Source: Bartonella kosoyi | GTDB lineage: Bacteria > Pseudomonadota > Alphaproteobacteria > Rhizobiales > Rhizobiaceae | Length of the DNA: 64,000 bases | Direction: 5' to 3' | Assembly: GCF_003606325.2 (NCBI RefSeq) | Contig: NZ_CP031843.2 | Coordinates: 2,041,001 to 2,105,000 of the forward strand | Part shown: piece after piece, positions 30,087-39,249 of the stretch | How the letters are laid out: each line of letters starts with the position of its first letter | Numbering within the stretch: position 1 is the first letter of the stretch | The notes under the pieces: generated by a model | Databases searched by the model: none | What the model was told of the DNA's origin: nothing | The model's input: only the letters and a program-made list of their open reading frames with translations | Position numbers and translations under genes: made by a program

Positions 30087-31721
30087 ATGCCAAAAGCCAA
30101 AGAAAAAACCAAAAATATAGAGACATCTTCTCCTCATCATTATGTCTATCCGAACACCACAACACTCAAAAATAAATATGGAATAACAAACTTTGACGCT
30201 TTTACTGCAAAATATACGCATGATACAGCAAAAGCCATAGTTAACCTGCGTGAAGCCCCCCTACCAGAAAAATTTGATAGCTCCTATCTATGCTCTATTC
30301 ACCATCAATTGTTTAAAAATACCTTTGAATGGGCAGGACAGACCCGCAATGTTCCCTTTACATTTTTAGACGAAAGCGTTACCGCCATGCCAGAGATGAA
30401 AAGGGCGGAATGGAACAATGTTTTTGCGAATGATGATGAGATTGAAGAAGGTTTACAAACATTAAATAAAACACTTGCAGAAAAAAACGCTTTGAGAAGC
30501 TTAACGCGCGAAGATTTTATTTTAGAAGCCGTACCACTCTTTGTCTCTCTCAAAAATATACGTCCATTCATAAATGGGAATGAACATACAATACACCTCT
30601 TTTTTGAAAAGCTTGCTCAAGCAGCAGAGCATCAGCTTGATTTTTCACTTGTTACAAAAGAACGCATGCTGGTTGCTAGTGTTGCAGCAATACAAAATGA
30701 CAATCTAGAACCGATGCAACATCTGTTTGAAGATATCTCCAATCCCCAAAAAATTCATCTTTTAAAAGAATTCATGAGCAATATGAAAGAACTTGGACGC
30801 GATATTAATGATCGTTCTGTTATGGTCACAAAGGAAGGTGAAACTTACACGGGCACCTATAGGGGGGCTGGTCATGATAGCCTTGCTTTCAATGTGAATG
30901 GCGCTTACATCATCGGAAATAAAGAACATCTCACACCAGAACAACTCAAAACATTAAAACCCGGTGATAGATTTACCTTTACCGTTCGACAAACAAAAGA
31001 GTTAAAAGGTATTCTCATTCCTGAAAAGAAATTAGTCCCTTTGACAAAAAATGAAAAGGCTGAAAGGGTTGCAGAAGATGCTTGTGTCAACACAAGCCTA
31101 AAACAGGTCCAGCAATTAGCAAAAATTGTTTATGGCAACGCAACAACATTAGACAAACAGCTGGTCGCAATGATTAACGATCCAGCCTTAGGCCAACAGC
31201 TCGCCAATCAGATTGAAAAAAATCCAGACTCTGTCGCTCATCTTGCAGGTTTGAGTTTATGTGGACTACAAAATCATGCCCGTGCAAACGCTAAAAATCA
31301 TGTTGAGATGCTTTGTACTGCCGTTGTCAATTTCTCTCATGCTGTCAAACATGCTGAGAAGGAAATTAATCAAGAACATAGAGCAGAACAAGAACGTCGC
31401 GCCAAAACAGTAGAAATGCCAAGTCAAAGCTTGCAAGATCTGTTTGCCTTGCCAAAAGAATTACAGCAAGAAGTTTTAGCAAAAAATCCTGGACTTCAAA
31501 AAGAGCTGACCAGCTTTGTCAAAAACATCAATAGCCGCCTTTCCGCAACTGAACATAAAGCTGTCAAAAATAATGATTATGAAACATTAGCTCAAAGCAT
31601 GGGTGTATCAGAAAATAAAGCCAAGCAAATTACACAAACCATTCAGCAAGCCAAAGAAGTACACCAACAAGCCAGCGCCCGTACAGTCAACCGTTCAAAT
31701 GTACTCGCTCTGGCCAGCTAA
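30087..31721 (+). CDS. bepA: BepA-position FIC-OB-BID effector with a degenerate Fic motif
   Basis: A 544-residue T4SS effector, the same length as I recall for B. henselae BepA, starting at an ATG with AAGGAGGTG upstream. Residues 20-230 form the FIC domain, 240-310 the OB fold, 325-430 the BID domain that VirD4 recognises, and the charged tail ends NVLALAS. The Fic motif at residues 159-167 reads RPFINGNEH instead of HPFx[D/E]GNGR: the catalytic His, the acidic metal ligand, and the Gly-Arg end are all changed. AMPylation activity is therefore not expected. In BepA of B. henselae the BID domain itself protects endothelial cells from apoptosis, so the protein could still act. Between virB11 and virD4, as in known loci. 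Confidence 0.9.
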   Translation: MPKAKEKTKNIETSSPHHYVYPNTTTLKNKYGITNFDAFTAKYTHDTAKAIVNLREAPLPEKFDSSYLCSIHHQLFKNTFEWAGQTRNVPFTFLDESVTAMPEMKRAEWNNVFANDDEIEEGLQTLNKTLAEKNALRSLTREDFILEAVPLFVSLKNIRPFINGNEHTIHLFFEKLAQAAEHQLDFSLVTKERMLVASVAAIQNDNLEPMQHLFEDISNPQKIHLLKEFMSNMKELGRDINDRSVMVTKEGETYTGTYRGAGHDSLAFNVNGAYIIGNKEHLTPEQLKTLKPGDRFTFTVRQTKELKGILIPEKKLVPLTKNEKAERVAEDACVNTSLKQVQQLAKIVYGNATTLDKQLVAMINDPALGQQLANQIEKNPDSVAHLAGLSLCGLQNHARANAKNHVEMLCTAVVNFSHAVKHAEKEINQEHRAEQERRAKTVEMPSQSLQDLFALPKELQQEVLAKNPGLQKELTSFVKNINSRLSATEHKAVKNNDYETLAQSMGVSENKAKQITQTIQQAKEVHQQASARTVNRSNVLALAS

Positions 31722-31863
31722 GAATACCTTCCTCTTTCATGAGAAGGGCGCATAAACGAAAACGGATAAGCATTCTCTCGCATCTTTGCAAAAAGAAAGT
31801 ATGACAACCCCTGAAAAGAGCGTTTTGCAGTATATTCTAAAGAGAATTGAAAGATAAAATACA

Positions 31864-33780
31864 ATGAAATATACCAAGACACAAATGATCCTTATTTTAA
31901 CTCCCATTGCCTTAGGGGCTTTAACGATATTTCTTGTCCCTCATTTTTTGTTGCTGATAACCAATGGACTAAAGAGCGATCAAATTTATTGGACTCTTCG
32001 TTCAGAGCCTTTATTAGTCTTAGCTCTAACGGCTGCTGTTTCATTGTTGTATAATCTCTCACAAAAACTACACCTACGTAAAAAGATTACTTTTGTTTCC
32101 CTGTTTTTTTTTGGAACCATTGCTCTTTACTATGTTGGGAGTGAAATAAAACGCTTAAGTCCCTATGTTGGTCAACAAGGAATAACGTGGAGTTATGCGC
32201 TTCAATTTATGGATCCTATGGTTGTCTTTGGCATCATCATTGGTACTTTTTTTTCCCTCATTCAATTCATTACAACCTCTCCACCTAAAAATAAGGTCAA
32301 GCGCGCCAAAAAAGAGGTTTTTGGGGGAGCGGCATGGATGGATTTAAGAGAAGCAGCAAAAATCTTTCCTGCCGATGGGCAAATTGTTGTGGGGGAAAGA
32401 TACCGTGTTGATCAAGATAATGTATGCAAAATTCCATTTGCACCTGGCAATAAAACAACATGGGGGAAAGGTGGAACAGTACCTTTGCTAACCTTTAATC
32501 TTGATTTTGGTTCAACCCATATGATCTTTTTTGCTGGTTCTGGTGGTTATAAAACCACAAGTACAGTAATTCCTACGTGTTTAACCTATTCAGGGTCTAT
32601 TATTTGTCTTGATCCTTCAACAGAAGTTGCCCCAATCGTCAAATTTGCTCGTCAAAAGATGGGCAATAGAAATGTTATTATTCTTGATCCTAATTCACTT
32701 TTAACAAAAAGTTTTAATGTCATCGATTGGCTTTTAGACGACAGTGTACCCCGCACACAACGTGAAGCAAATATTGTTAGCTTTTCCAAATTGCTTCTCA
32801 CGGATAAAAAATCAGACAATTCTTCAGCGGAATATTTCTCGACACAAGCCCATAATCTTTTAACGGCTCTTCTTGCTCATGTGATATTTTCTGATGAATA
32901 TGAAGACCATGAGCGCAACTTAAAAACATTGCGTGGAATTCTCTCTCAATCAGAAACAGCTATTATCAATCAATTACGCATGATTCAAGAAACAACCCCT
33001 TCTCCTTTTATTCGTGAAATGGTGGGTATTTTTACAGAAATGGCAGAACAAACTTTTTCAGGAGTCTATACAACTGCCTCAAAAGACACCCAATGGCTTT
33101 CTTTGTCTAATTACGCAGATCTTGTCTGCGGTGATGATTTTTCCTCCTCAGATATTGCCAATGGTAATATAGATGTTTTTCTCAATCTCCCCGCCAGCAT
33201 TTTAAACAGCTATCCAGCAATAGGACGTGTAATTATTGGTGCCTTTCTCAATGCTATGGTTACAGCAGACGGTAACTATAAAAAGCGTGTTTTATTTGTC
33301 TTAGATGAAGTTGATCTTCTAGGCTATATGAATATTTTAGAAGAAGCGCGTGATCGTGGACGTAAATACGGTACATCCTTAATGCTCTTTTATCAATCCA
33401 CGGGTCAGTTGGTCAATCACTTTGGTGAATCAGGGGCACGTTCATGGTTTGAAAGCTGCTCCTTTGTCAGTTATGCTGCCATTAAAGACCTCCAAACAGC
33501 GAAAGAGATTTCAGAACGCTGTGGTCAAATGACCGTTGAAGTCACCGGAGTAAGCAAATCAAGAGGTTTATCTTTAGGAAAGAGTTCTTACAATATCAAT
33601 TACCAACAAAGAGCTCTCATTTTACCCCACGAGGTTATTCAAGAAATGCGTCAAGATGAACAAATTATTCTTATGCAAGGGCAACCTCCCTTGCGATGTG
33701 GCCGTGCCATCTATTTCAGAAGAAAAGAAATGTTCGCTGCTTCTGCAAAAAATCGTTTTGCCCCACAAAAGAAAAACTAG
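31864..33780 (+). CDS. virD4: T4SS coupling ATPase VirD4
   Basis: A 638-residue coupling protein that recruits BID-containing effectors to the channel. The N terminus has three or so membrane spans (for example ILILTPIALGALTIFLV and PLLVLALTAAVSLLY). The nucleotide site reads AGSGGYKTT at about residues 224-232, the variant Walker A typical of VirD4, and Walker B is RVLFVLDEVDLLG near residue 478. The end contains PPLRCGRAIYFR, conserved in TraG/VirD4 proteins. It lies between two FIC effector genes, as in B. henselae. Confidence 0.95.
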   Translation: MKYTKTQMILILTPIALGALTIFLVPHFLLLITNGLKSDQIYWTLRSEPLLVLALTAAVSLLYNLSQKLHLRKKITFVSLFFFGTIALYYVGSEIKRLSPYVGQQGITWSYALQFMDPMVVFGIIIGTFFSLIQFITTSPPKNKVKRAKKEVFGGAAWMDLREAAKIFPADGQIVVGERYRVDQDNVCKIPFAPGNKTTWGKGGTVPLLTFNLDFGSTHMIFFAGSGGYKTTSTVIPTCLTYSGSIICLDPSTEVAPIVKFARQKMGNRNVIILDPNSLLTKSFNVIDWLLDDSVPRTQREANIVSFSKLLLTDKKSDNSSAEYFSTQAHNLLTALLAHVIFSDEYEDHERNLKTLRGILSQSETAIINQLRMIQETTPSPFIREMVGIFTEMAEQTFSGVYTTASKDTQWLSLSNYADLVCGDDFSSSDIANGNIDVFLNLPASILNSYPAIGRVIIGAFLNAMVTADGNYKKRVLFVLDEVDLLGYMNILEEARDRGRKYGTSLMLFYQSTGQLVNHFGESGARSWFESCSFVSYAAIKDLQTAKEISERCGQMTVEVTGVSKSRGLSLGKSSYNINYQQRALILPHEVIQEMRQDEQIILMQGQPPLRCGRAIYFRRKEMFAASAKNRFAPQKKN

Positions 33781-34918
33781 CTTCCCCATTATAGATATTG
33801 AATAAAACAACAAAAAGTCATACATCCCTGTTTTTTAAAAGCCTATAAAAAAACATCTACATACAAAAAAACAGGGGCAAAAAATCCGTGATTTTTTCTT
33901 TTATATTTTCCCCTTTCTATTTTACGTACCATTTTACCAGCTTCCATGATCTTTAAATTTTTATAAAAAACGCCCATCCCCCAACCAAGAGAAATATCAA
34001 TATCTCTACAGAGAAAAGGGACACACACTTACAAAGTTTTTCATATATAATTTATGACAATAAATTGATTTATAATAATAATTCATCTTTTATGTTAAAT
34101 GAGAGAGCCAATAGCCTCAAGATTCTCTTATTTCAAATCTGTTCCATGCTTAAGAACGCAATCGATGAAAACGTGCGGCAACGCCTATCCCCTTACAGAC
34201 AAGCAAAGATATTTAAGAACGCTCATAACCCATCTCAATGACTCAAGAAAAACAAAAGATTCCCCTTTGAGACAAGAAACCTTCACCACACCCACACGAC
34301 AAACATTGATTTTTCCCAAAAAACATTCAAGAGATAGACAAAAATGAATAAATCATTCTTATACAAGCTTCTCCCCCCCCTTTAATATATCATAACGTGT
34401 TCTATTTTAACGACTAAGCGCTAAAAAATGTCCTTTCTCGCCAGCCAAAGAAAAGTCTCTCACCCTTACGAGGCTTAGGCTTTAAAGTAGCACTATACCA
34501 TAAAGCAACAACACAAAGTAAAAAACGTTTTGTTGCAAAAAACAAGAGGTCCCCATAGGCCAAGAAGAAGAACATAATGGAGAAAAATTCGTGATAACTG
34601 CTTTTATCCATAGACTTCCCAACCTGAACACTGTGTATGAAAAGCCCCGAAGCTATCCGATAACCAAGAGCAATCCTCTCCGCCATATCCGCGTCCCTCA
34701 ACAAAGCGCTCTTGCAAACAACTTTACGAAAAGAAAAACAGCAAAAATCTTAAACAACATTTTTCTTTTTGACCTTTTCCCCTCATCTCAAAGAGGAAAA
34801 GACACTTTCTCTCTTATAACACTCAAAATCTCAAAAGAATACGCGAAGGGGAATTTTCAACATGACCCGCGTTTAAAGCGCGCATCAACCACCACCCTAC
34901 TTTCTCAGGAGAGACGAT
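33781..34918. other. Gene-free spacer between virD4 and bepC
   Basis: Contains a dispersed-repeat copy at about 34065-34165 (ATTGATTTATAATAATA, then AAGATTCTCTTATTTCAAATCTGTT). The 117-codon frame at 34591-34944 overlaps the bepC start and lacks any domain. A bepC promoter must lie here, but no clear -10/-35 pair stands out. Confidence 0.45.
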
Positions 34919-36517
34919 ATGTTAGAGCAAAATTATCTCTATAAAGGAACCCCAACACTCAAAAATAAATATGGCATCAAAAACCCCAAAAAACTATATG
35001 AACGCAGCGCCCGTGAAGCAGCCAGAGAGGCTGTTAATTTTCGTCATGAACCACCACCCCTAAAATTTGATGCTGCTTATCTAAGCTTAATCCACTGGAG
35101 CCTCTTCCACAAAACTTTTGAATGGGCAGGTCAAACCCGCGATACAACCTTTACCTTTGAAGATGGCAGCACTGCCCGTATGCCGGCGATGCGCCCTAAA
35201 GGGTATGAGGTTCCTTTTGCCATTGGACCACAAATTAAAAAAGAGCTCAAACAACTTGAAAGAACACTAAGCGAAAAGAACAATTTACAAGGTTTATCGC
35301 GCCAAGAATTTGCTGAAAGTGCCGCTGAAGTTTTTATGGCGCTGGAACACGCCCATCCTTTCCGAACAGGCAATGGACGCGTCAATCGAATGTTTATGGA
35401 AAAACTTGGACAAGCAGCAGGCCATAGCATTGACTTTTCGTTCACCACAAAAGGACGCATGACAGCAGCTTGTATTGAAGCCATGCAATATGGCAATCGC
35501 CAACCAATGAAAGATCTTTTTGAAGATATCACCCATCCACAAAAATCTCTTGTTTTAAAAGAATTCATTTCCCAAATGAGACAAGCTGGACTGGATGAAA
35601 TAAACAACCGTATTGTTGTTGCCGCAAAGGAAGGGATCCCCTATGAAGGCATCTTTAGAGGCTCTTCAGCAGAAGGGTTTGTCATGGAAGTGGAGGAAGG
35701 ATTCGTCGTCGGACACAAAGATGATCTTCCCCCAGAACAAGTCAAAACATTACGCAATAGCGACCAAATCCGCTTTCAAAAAAGCAACGTTCAAAATGTA
35801 AAAGAAACCTTGATCCCACAAGAAACCTTAGCCCCTCTCAACCCCGAAGAGTTATTCATGAAAGTTTCAAATGACCCTTATGTTGAAGCAAGCCGAAAAG
35901 AAATCGAACATTTATCAAAGACTGTATATGGTAAAGCCCACGCCTTAAAGACACAATTGGATATCATAACAGCATCTCCAAACTTAGGAAATCAATTTGC
36001 TGATGAAATTTTAGAAAACCCTCAGTCAATTTGTAAACTTGCAGGGAGAAAAATCCTTGATATGAAAAGTCCTCGTCGCAGACATGCCGAACAGATTGTT
36101 CCACAACTCAGCCAAGCCCTTAGAGATTATGGTACAATAACAAAACAAACAAAAGATGAAACTCTAGGGCAGCACCAAAGAGAACAAGAACGCTTAAGCC
36201 ACGGGGTTGAGAAACCTGGAAAAAATTTACAAAACCTTTTTGCCTTACCAGAAGAACGACAAAGGGAAGCTTTATTACATTCTCCCGCACTCCGCCAAGA
36301 ACTCCATACCCTTTCCCGTCAACTACACAATCGTCTCTCCGCAGAAGATCGTAAAGCCATACAAGAAAAAGATCATACAAGATTGGCTTGCCTCCTTGGG
36401 ACATCGGAAAGCAAAGCAAAAGAAATTGCACAGACTGTCAAGAACACCAGAGACGCACAATGTCAAATCCGCAACTTGAAAGTTAGCCGTTCCTCATCGC
36501 TGGCTCTTACCGGCTAA
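34919..36517 (+). CDS. bepC: BepC-like FIC-OB-BID effector
   Basis: A 532-residue effector, equal in length to the BepC I recall from B. henselae and beginning with the BepC-type MLEQNYLYKGTPTLKNKYGI. An AGGAGA ribosome-binding site precedes it. The FIC domain covers about residues 10-220, the OB fold 230-290, and the BID domain 305-415, with a tail ending SSLALTG. The Fic motif at 146-154 is HPFRTGNGR: the catalytic His is kept, but the Asp/Glu is Thr; BepC homologues are known for a Lys at this position. BepC drives host stress-fibre formation by recruiting GEF-H1, without detected AMPylation. It is the first gene after virD4, where B. henselae has bepB. Confidence 0.87.
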   Translation: MLEQNYLYKGTPTLKNKYGIKNPKKLYERSAREAAREAVNFRHEPPPLKFDAAYLSLIHWSLFHKTFEWAGQTRDTTFTFEDGSTARMPAMRPKGYEVPFAIGPQIKKELKQLERTLSEKNNLQGLSRQEFAESAAEVFMALEHAHPFRTGNGRVNRMFMEKLGQAAGHSIDFSFTTKGRMTAACIEAMQYGNRQPMKDLFEDITHPQKSLVLKEFISQMRQAGLDEINNRIVVAAKEGIPYEGIFRGSSAEGFVMEVEEGFVVGHKDDLPPEQVKTLRNSDQIRFQKSNVQNVKETLIPQETLAPLNPEELFMKVSNDPYVEASRKEIEHLSKTVYGKAHALKTQLDIITASPNLGNQFADEILENPQSICKLAGRKILDMKSPRRRHAEQIVPQLSQALRDYGTITKQTKDETLGQHQREQERLSHGVEKPGKNLQNLFALPEERQREALLHSPALRQELHTLSRQLHNRLSAEDRKAIQEKDHTRLACLLGTSESKAKEIAQTVKNTRDAQCQIRNLKVSRSSSLALTG

Positions 36518-36575
36518 AAAGGAGCCTTTTTGCCTTCCAACAAAACGCTTGATCCCAATCATTTCATCGCGCTTA

Positions 36576-36820
36576 CCCCACCAATTGTTTTAAAATGTTA
36601 CAAAAAAATAGTCCTCACAATGGGTCCTATAATTTATTATAAGTTATTGATAAGATTTCACAAAAAAACTGTATAAAAGACATAAATCTCCACTACAGAT
36701 CAATATGAATAGCGCGAAATCTTTGGCAGGCCATTCAATTCGATATCTTCTTTTGTCAAGATATCAAAAAAGTGGGGAATGCCCCAAAGAGGTTTTCTAA
36801 AATATTGAAAGGAAACAGCC
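36576..36820 (+). repeat. Bep upstream repeat, copy 1
   Basis: About 245 bases, closely similar to the segments before the next two effector genes. It contains TTTTAAAATG, TATTATAAGTTATTGATAAGATTTC, an AATAGCGC block, GGCCATTCA, GGATATCTTC-like blocks, a TGGGGAATGCCCCA mini-hairpin, then AAGAGGTTTTCTAAAA and the GAAAGGAAAC ribosome-binding site. The three copies imply that the effector genes were duplicated together with their promoters and leaders. Confidence 0.8.
36647..36675 (+). promoter_or_regulatory. Putative promoter of the first tyrosine-motif effector
   Basis: A TTGATA and TGTATA pair spaced by 17 bases, conserved in all three copies of the effector upstream repeat. It would give a leader of about 140 bases before the ATG. 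Confidence 0.55.
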
Positions 36821-37978
36821 ATGAAAAAAAGCCACCCACAACAAGAACCTCAAAATCCACAAACCCAAAAGCCAGAGCCCCTCTACGCCCAAGTAGATAA
36901 ATCACGCAGAAGAGGCGGTCCGCGCATCCTAAGCCCAGAAGAGATACAAGCAGCAAACAAAAGACATCCTCTCCAAGAAGATCCCTACGACAGACCGAGG
37001 GGGAGAGAGCAAACGAATTCGCCCTACAACACACGGAGAATGGGAGCAGGTGGGTATGATATCCCCTCTCAACGACCACTAGAAACTCCCTATGCCCCTC
37101 AAAATCCCCTAGGAAGAACGGTCTATGCACCCCAATACCCATTAGGAGCTACCCGTGCAGCAGCCGCTGGAAGGGGTTCGCGTGAGCCTTCTCCGGAGAA
37201 TCCTACAAATCCCTATCAAGTCACTAATCTGGGAACGGGTGAAATAGAATTTCAAGAACAAATAAATCCCCTTTATGACTCCCCGAACGGAAGCAGTGAG
37301 GATCTGCGCCATTCCCCAAGACCAGAAGAACATCTCTATGCAGAAATTGATCCGAGAACACAAGGGAGGCGCCCTCCCCATAAACCATTAGAAACAATCT
37401 ATACAACATTGGGCGCGGGTGCTGAAGGTGGAGAACGCCAACAACAGGAAAATCCTCTCTACGAAGGCATTGGCAGAGCAACAACGCCCCCTCCCAGAAC
37501 CCAAAAAGATGTGATCACAACAAAGCTCTTACAAGACACAGGCTTTCAATATGGTGTAAGAGAAACCCAAGAGTGGTGTACAATTGTTTATGGTAATCCA
37601 CATGCCTTGAATAAACAACTTGCGGAGATTCTTGACAATCCTCAAGGTGCAGAAAAGATCTTATGGAATCTTGCAGAAAAACCTGAAAGCCCTGGAAAGC
37701 TTGCTGGTCTGCAAGTTCTTGGCGTAAAGAGCCCCGATCGTAAAGAAGCTGAAGATGGTTTTCGTCACCTTTGCTCATCTCTTGAAAGACATATCCATAA
37801 AGCACAAAGGCTCCATAAAGAGTTTACACGTGATCTGGAAAAAGATCAAAAACAAGAGAGCCCAGAACACAGACATCACCATCGTCGTCACGCAAGAGGA
37901 CAAGAACGAAATAGTCCAGAACACAGCCCTCGACAACAAAGACAGGGAGAGAGTAGAGGAATGGCTCATGCCATGTAA
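36821..37978 (+). CDS. BepD-like effector: tyrosine motifs plus one BID domain
   Basis: A 385-residue T4SS effector. Residues 1-220 are unstructured and hold tyrosine motifs of the EPIYA-related kind: EPLYAQV (Tyr22), ETPYAPQ (Tyr91), RTVYAPQ (Tyr102), NPLYDSP (Tyr152), EHLYAEI (Tyr173), ETIYTTL (Tyr194) and NPLYEGI (Tyr214). Residues 225-335 form the BID domain with the family core EWCTIVYGN and KLAGLQVLGVKS. In B. henselae such BepD motifs are phosphorylated by host kinases and recruit SH2 proteins. The tail is His-rich (HRHHHRRH) and ends MAHAM. No FIC domain. The next gene is a shorter relative with an almost identical tail. Confidence 0.83.
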   Translation: MKKSHPQQEPQNPQTQKPEPLYAQVDKSRRRGGPRILSPEEIQAANKRHPLQEDPYDRPRGREQTNSPYNTRRMGAGGYDIPSQRPLETPYAPQNPLGRTVYAPQYPLGATRAAAAGRGSREPSPENPTNPYQVTNLGTGEIEFQEQINPLYDSPNGSSEDLRHSPRPEEHLYAEIDPRTQGRRPPHKPLETIYTTLGAGAEGGERQQQENPLYEGIGRATTPPPRTQKDVITTKLLQDTGFQYGVRETQEWCTIVYGNPHALNKQLAEILDNPQGAEKILWNLAEKPESPGKLAGLQVLGVKSPDRKEAEDGFRHLCSSLERHIHKAQRLHKEFTRDLEKDQKQESPEHRHHHRRHARGQERNSPEHSPRQQRQGESRGMAHAM

Positions 37979-38069
37979 GAGGCCATCAACATAAAAACAG
38001 ATCAATTTTTGTTTTTCATATTATCTCTTTTTCCGTGAAATTTTTGGCGTAAGTCGTTTTATAGCGGTT

Positions 38070-38320
38070 GCGCCGAGAATTGTTTTAAAATGGTGCAAAA
38101 AATAGTCCTAAAAATGGCCCCTGTTATTTATTGTAACTCGTTGATAAGATTTCATAAAAAAACTGTATAAAAGACACAAAGGTCCGTTACACTGACTCTG
38201 AATAGCGCGAAATCTTTGGAGGTCATTCAGTTGGATATCTTCCTTCGTATAAAGGTTATCAAAACTAAAAGTGGGGAATGCCCCAAAGAGGTTTTCTAAA
38301 AATATTGAAAGGAAACAGGC
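38070..38320 (+). repeat. Bep upstream repeat, copy 2
   Basis: Second copy, collinear with copy 1 through GTTTTAAAATGGTGCAAAAA, the promoter pair, AATAGCGCGAAATC, the TGGGGAATGCCCCA hairpin and GAAAGGAAACAGGC before the ATG. Confidence 0.8.
38141..38169 (+). promoter_or_regulatory. Putative promoter of the second tyrosine-motif effector
   Basis: TTGATA, 17 bases, TGTATA, as in the other two copies; predicted leader about 145 bases. Confidence 0.55.
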
Positions 38321-39157
38321 ATGAAAAAACATCAACCACACCCTTCTGCAAATCCAGAAGCCGTCTATGCACAAGTGAACAAACCAAACAGAGGAAACCA
38401 GCGCAGACCAAGCCCAGAAGAGGAAGTTCTATATGCAACTGTTAACACCGTTGATCCTCTTTCAAGAGGCGGACGCCATAATCAAAAGCAACAAGGACCG
38501 GAAACTGATTACACAGAGGTTGCTCCCTCAAGACGCGAAGAGGAAGTGACATACGCATCCGTGAGCAGCATTAATCCTCTTTCAAGAGGCGGACGTCAAC
38601 ATCAAAAGAAAGAAGGTCCTGAAACAGACTATACAGAGGTTTCTCCACAACAAAGAGGAAGAAGCTCTCTCACAACTGAGCAAATAACTGTACAGCTTTT
38701 AAAAAACCCACAGGTCCAAGCCCATGTGGAAGAGGTCGTGTATTGGAGTAACATTGTTTATGGAAAAGACAACCTTTTCCAGCAACACTTGCAAGACATC
38801 CTTACAGATCCTAGTAAAGGAAAAGCGCTTTCAGATCAACTTGCTGAAAATCCTGAGTCTATTCATAAACTCGCTGGCCGCCACGCACTTGGTATGAAAA
38901 GTCAAGCACGCAAGCAAGCTGAAGATGGTTTTAGACACCTCGTTGGGGCCATTGATGGATATACAAAGGCTGTAGGAGAGACAAAAGAGAGGCTTTTGCA
39001 AACCCCTCAAGCGGAACAAAGACGCCAGCAAGAACATACTCAGAAAGGTGAAAGCCATCATCACCATCATCGTCATCATCACACAAGAGGACAAGAACAA
39101 AATAGTCCAGAGCACAGCCCACGACAACAAAAACATGGAATGGCTTATGCCATGTAA
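38321..39157 (+). CDS. Short tyrosine-motif BID effector with duplicated ITIM/ITSM-like block
   Basis: A 278-residue effector, very short for a Bep. Residues 1-112 carry five tyrosines: EAVYAQV (Tyr16), EVLYATV (Tyr38), ETDYTEV (Tyr64), EVTYASV (Tyr78), ETDYTEV (Tyr104). Tyr38/64 and Tyr78/104 belong to a 40-residue unit repeated twice (120-base period). VLYATV and VTYASV fit an ITIM pattern, and TDYTEV fits an ITSM pattern. Residues 118-228 form one BID domain (YWSNIVYGKD, KLAGRHALGMKS). The tail is strongly His-rich (HHHHHRHHH), shares RGQE-x-NSPEHSPRQQ with the preceding effector and ends MAYAM. Host SH2 proteins such as phosphatases are plausible partners by motif only. Confidence 0.83.
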   Translation: MKKHQPHPSANPEAVYAQVNKPNRGNQRRPSPEEEVLYATVNTVDPLSRGGRHNQKQQGPETDYTEVAPSRREEEVTYASVSSINPLSRGGRQHQKKEGPETDYTEVSPQQRGRSSLTTEQITVQLLKNPQVQAHVEEVVYWSNIVYGKDNLFQQHLQDILTDPSKGKALSDQLAENPESIHKLAGRHALGMKSQARKQAEDGFRHLVGAIDGYTKAVGETKERLLQTPQAEQRRQQEHTQKGESHHHHHRHHHTRGQEQNSPEHSPRQQKHGMAYAM

Positions 39158-39249
39158 AGGGGCATCAACATAAAAAAAGATCAATTTTTGTTTTTTATTT
39201 AATCTCTTTTGCAGTGAGCTTCTTGGCGCAAATCGTCTTCTTACGATTG

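Noticed and set aside
34591..34944. 117-codon plus-strand frame upstream of bepC
   Set aside because: Overlaps the bepC start in another frame and lacks family features; likely chance.
35131..35607. 158-codon minus-strand frame inside bepC
   Set aside because: Antisense shadow of a well-supported FIC-BID gene.
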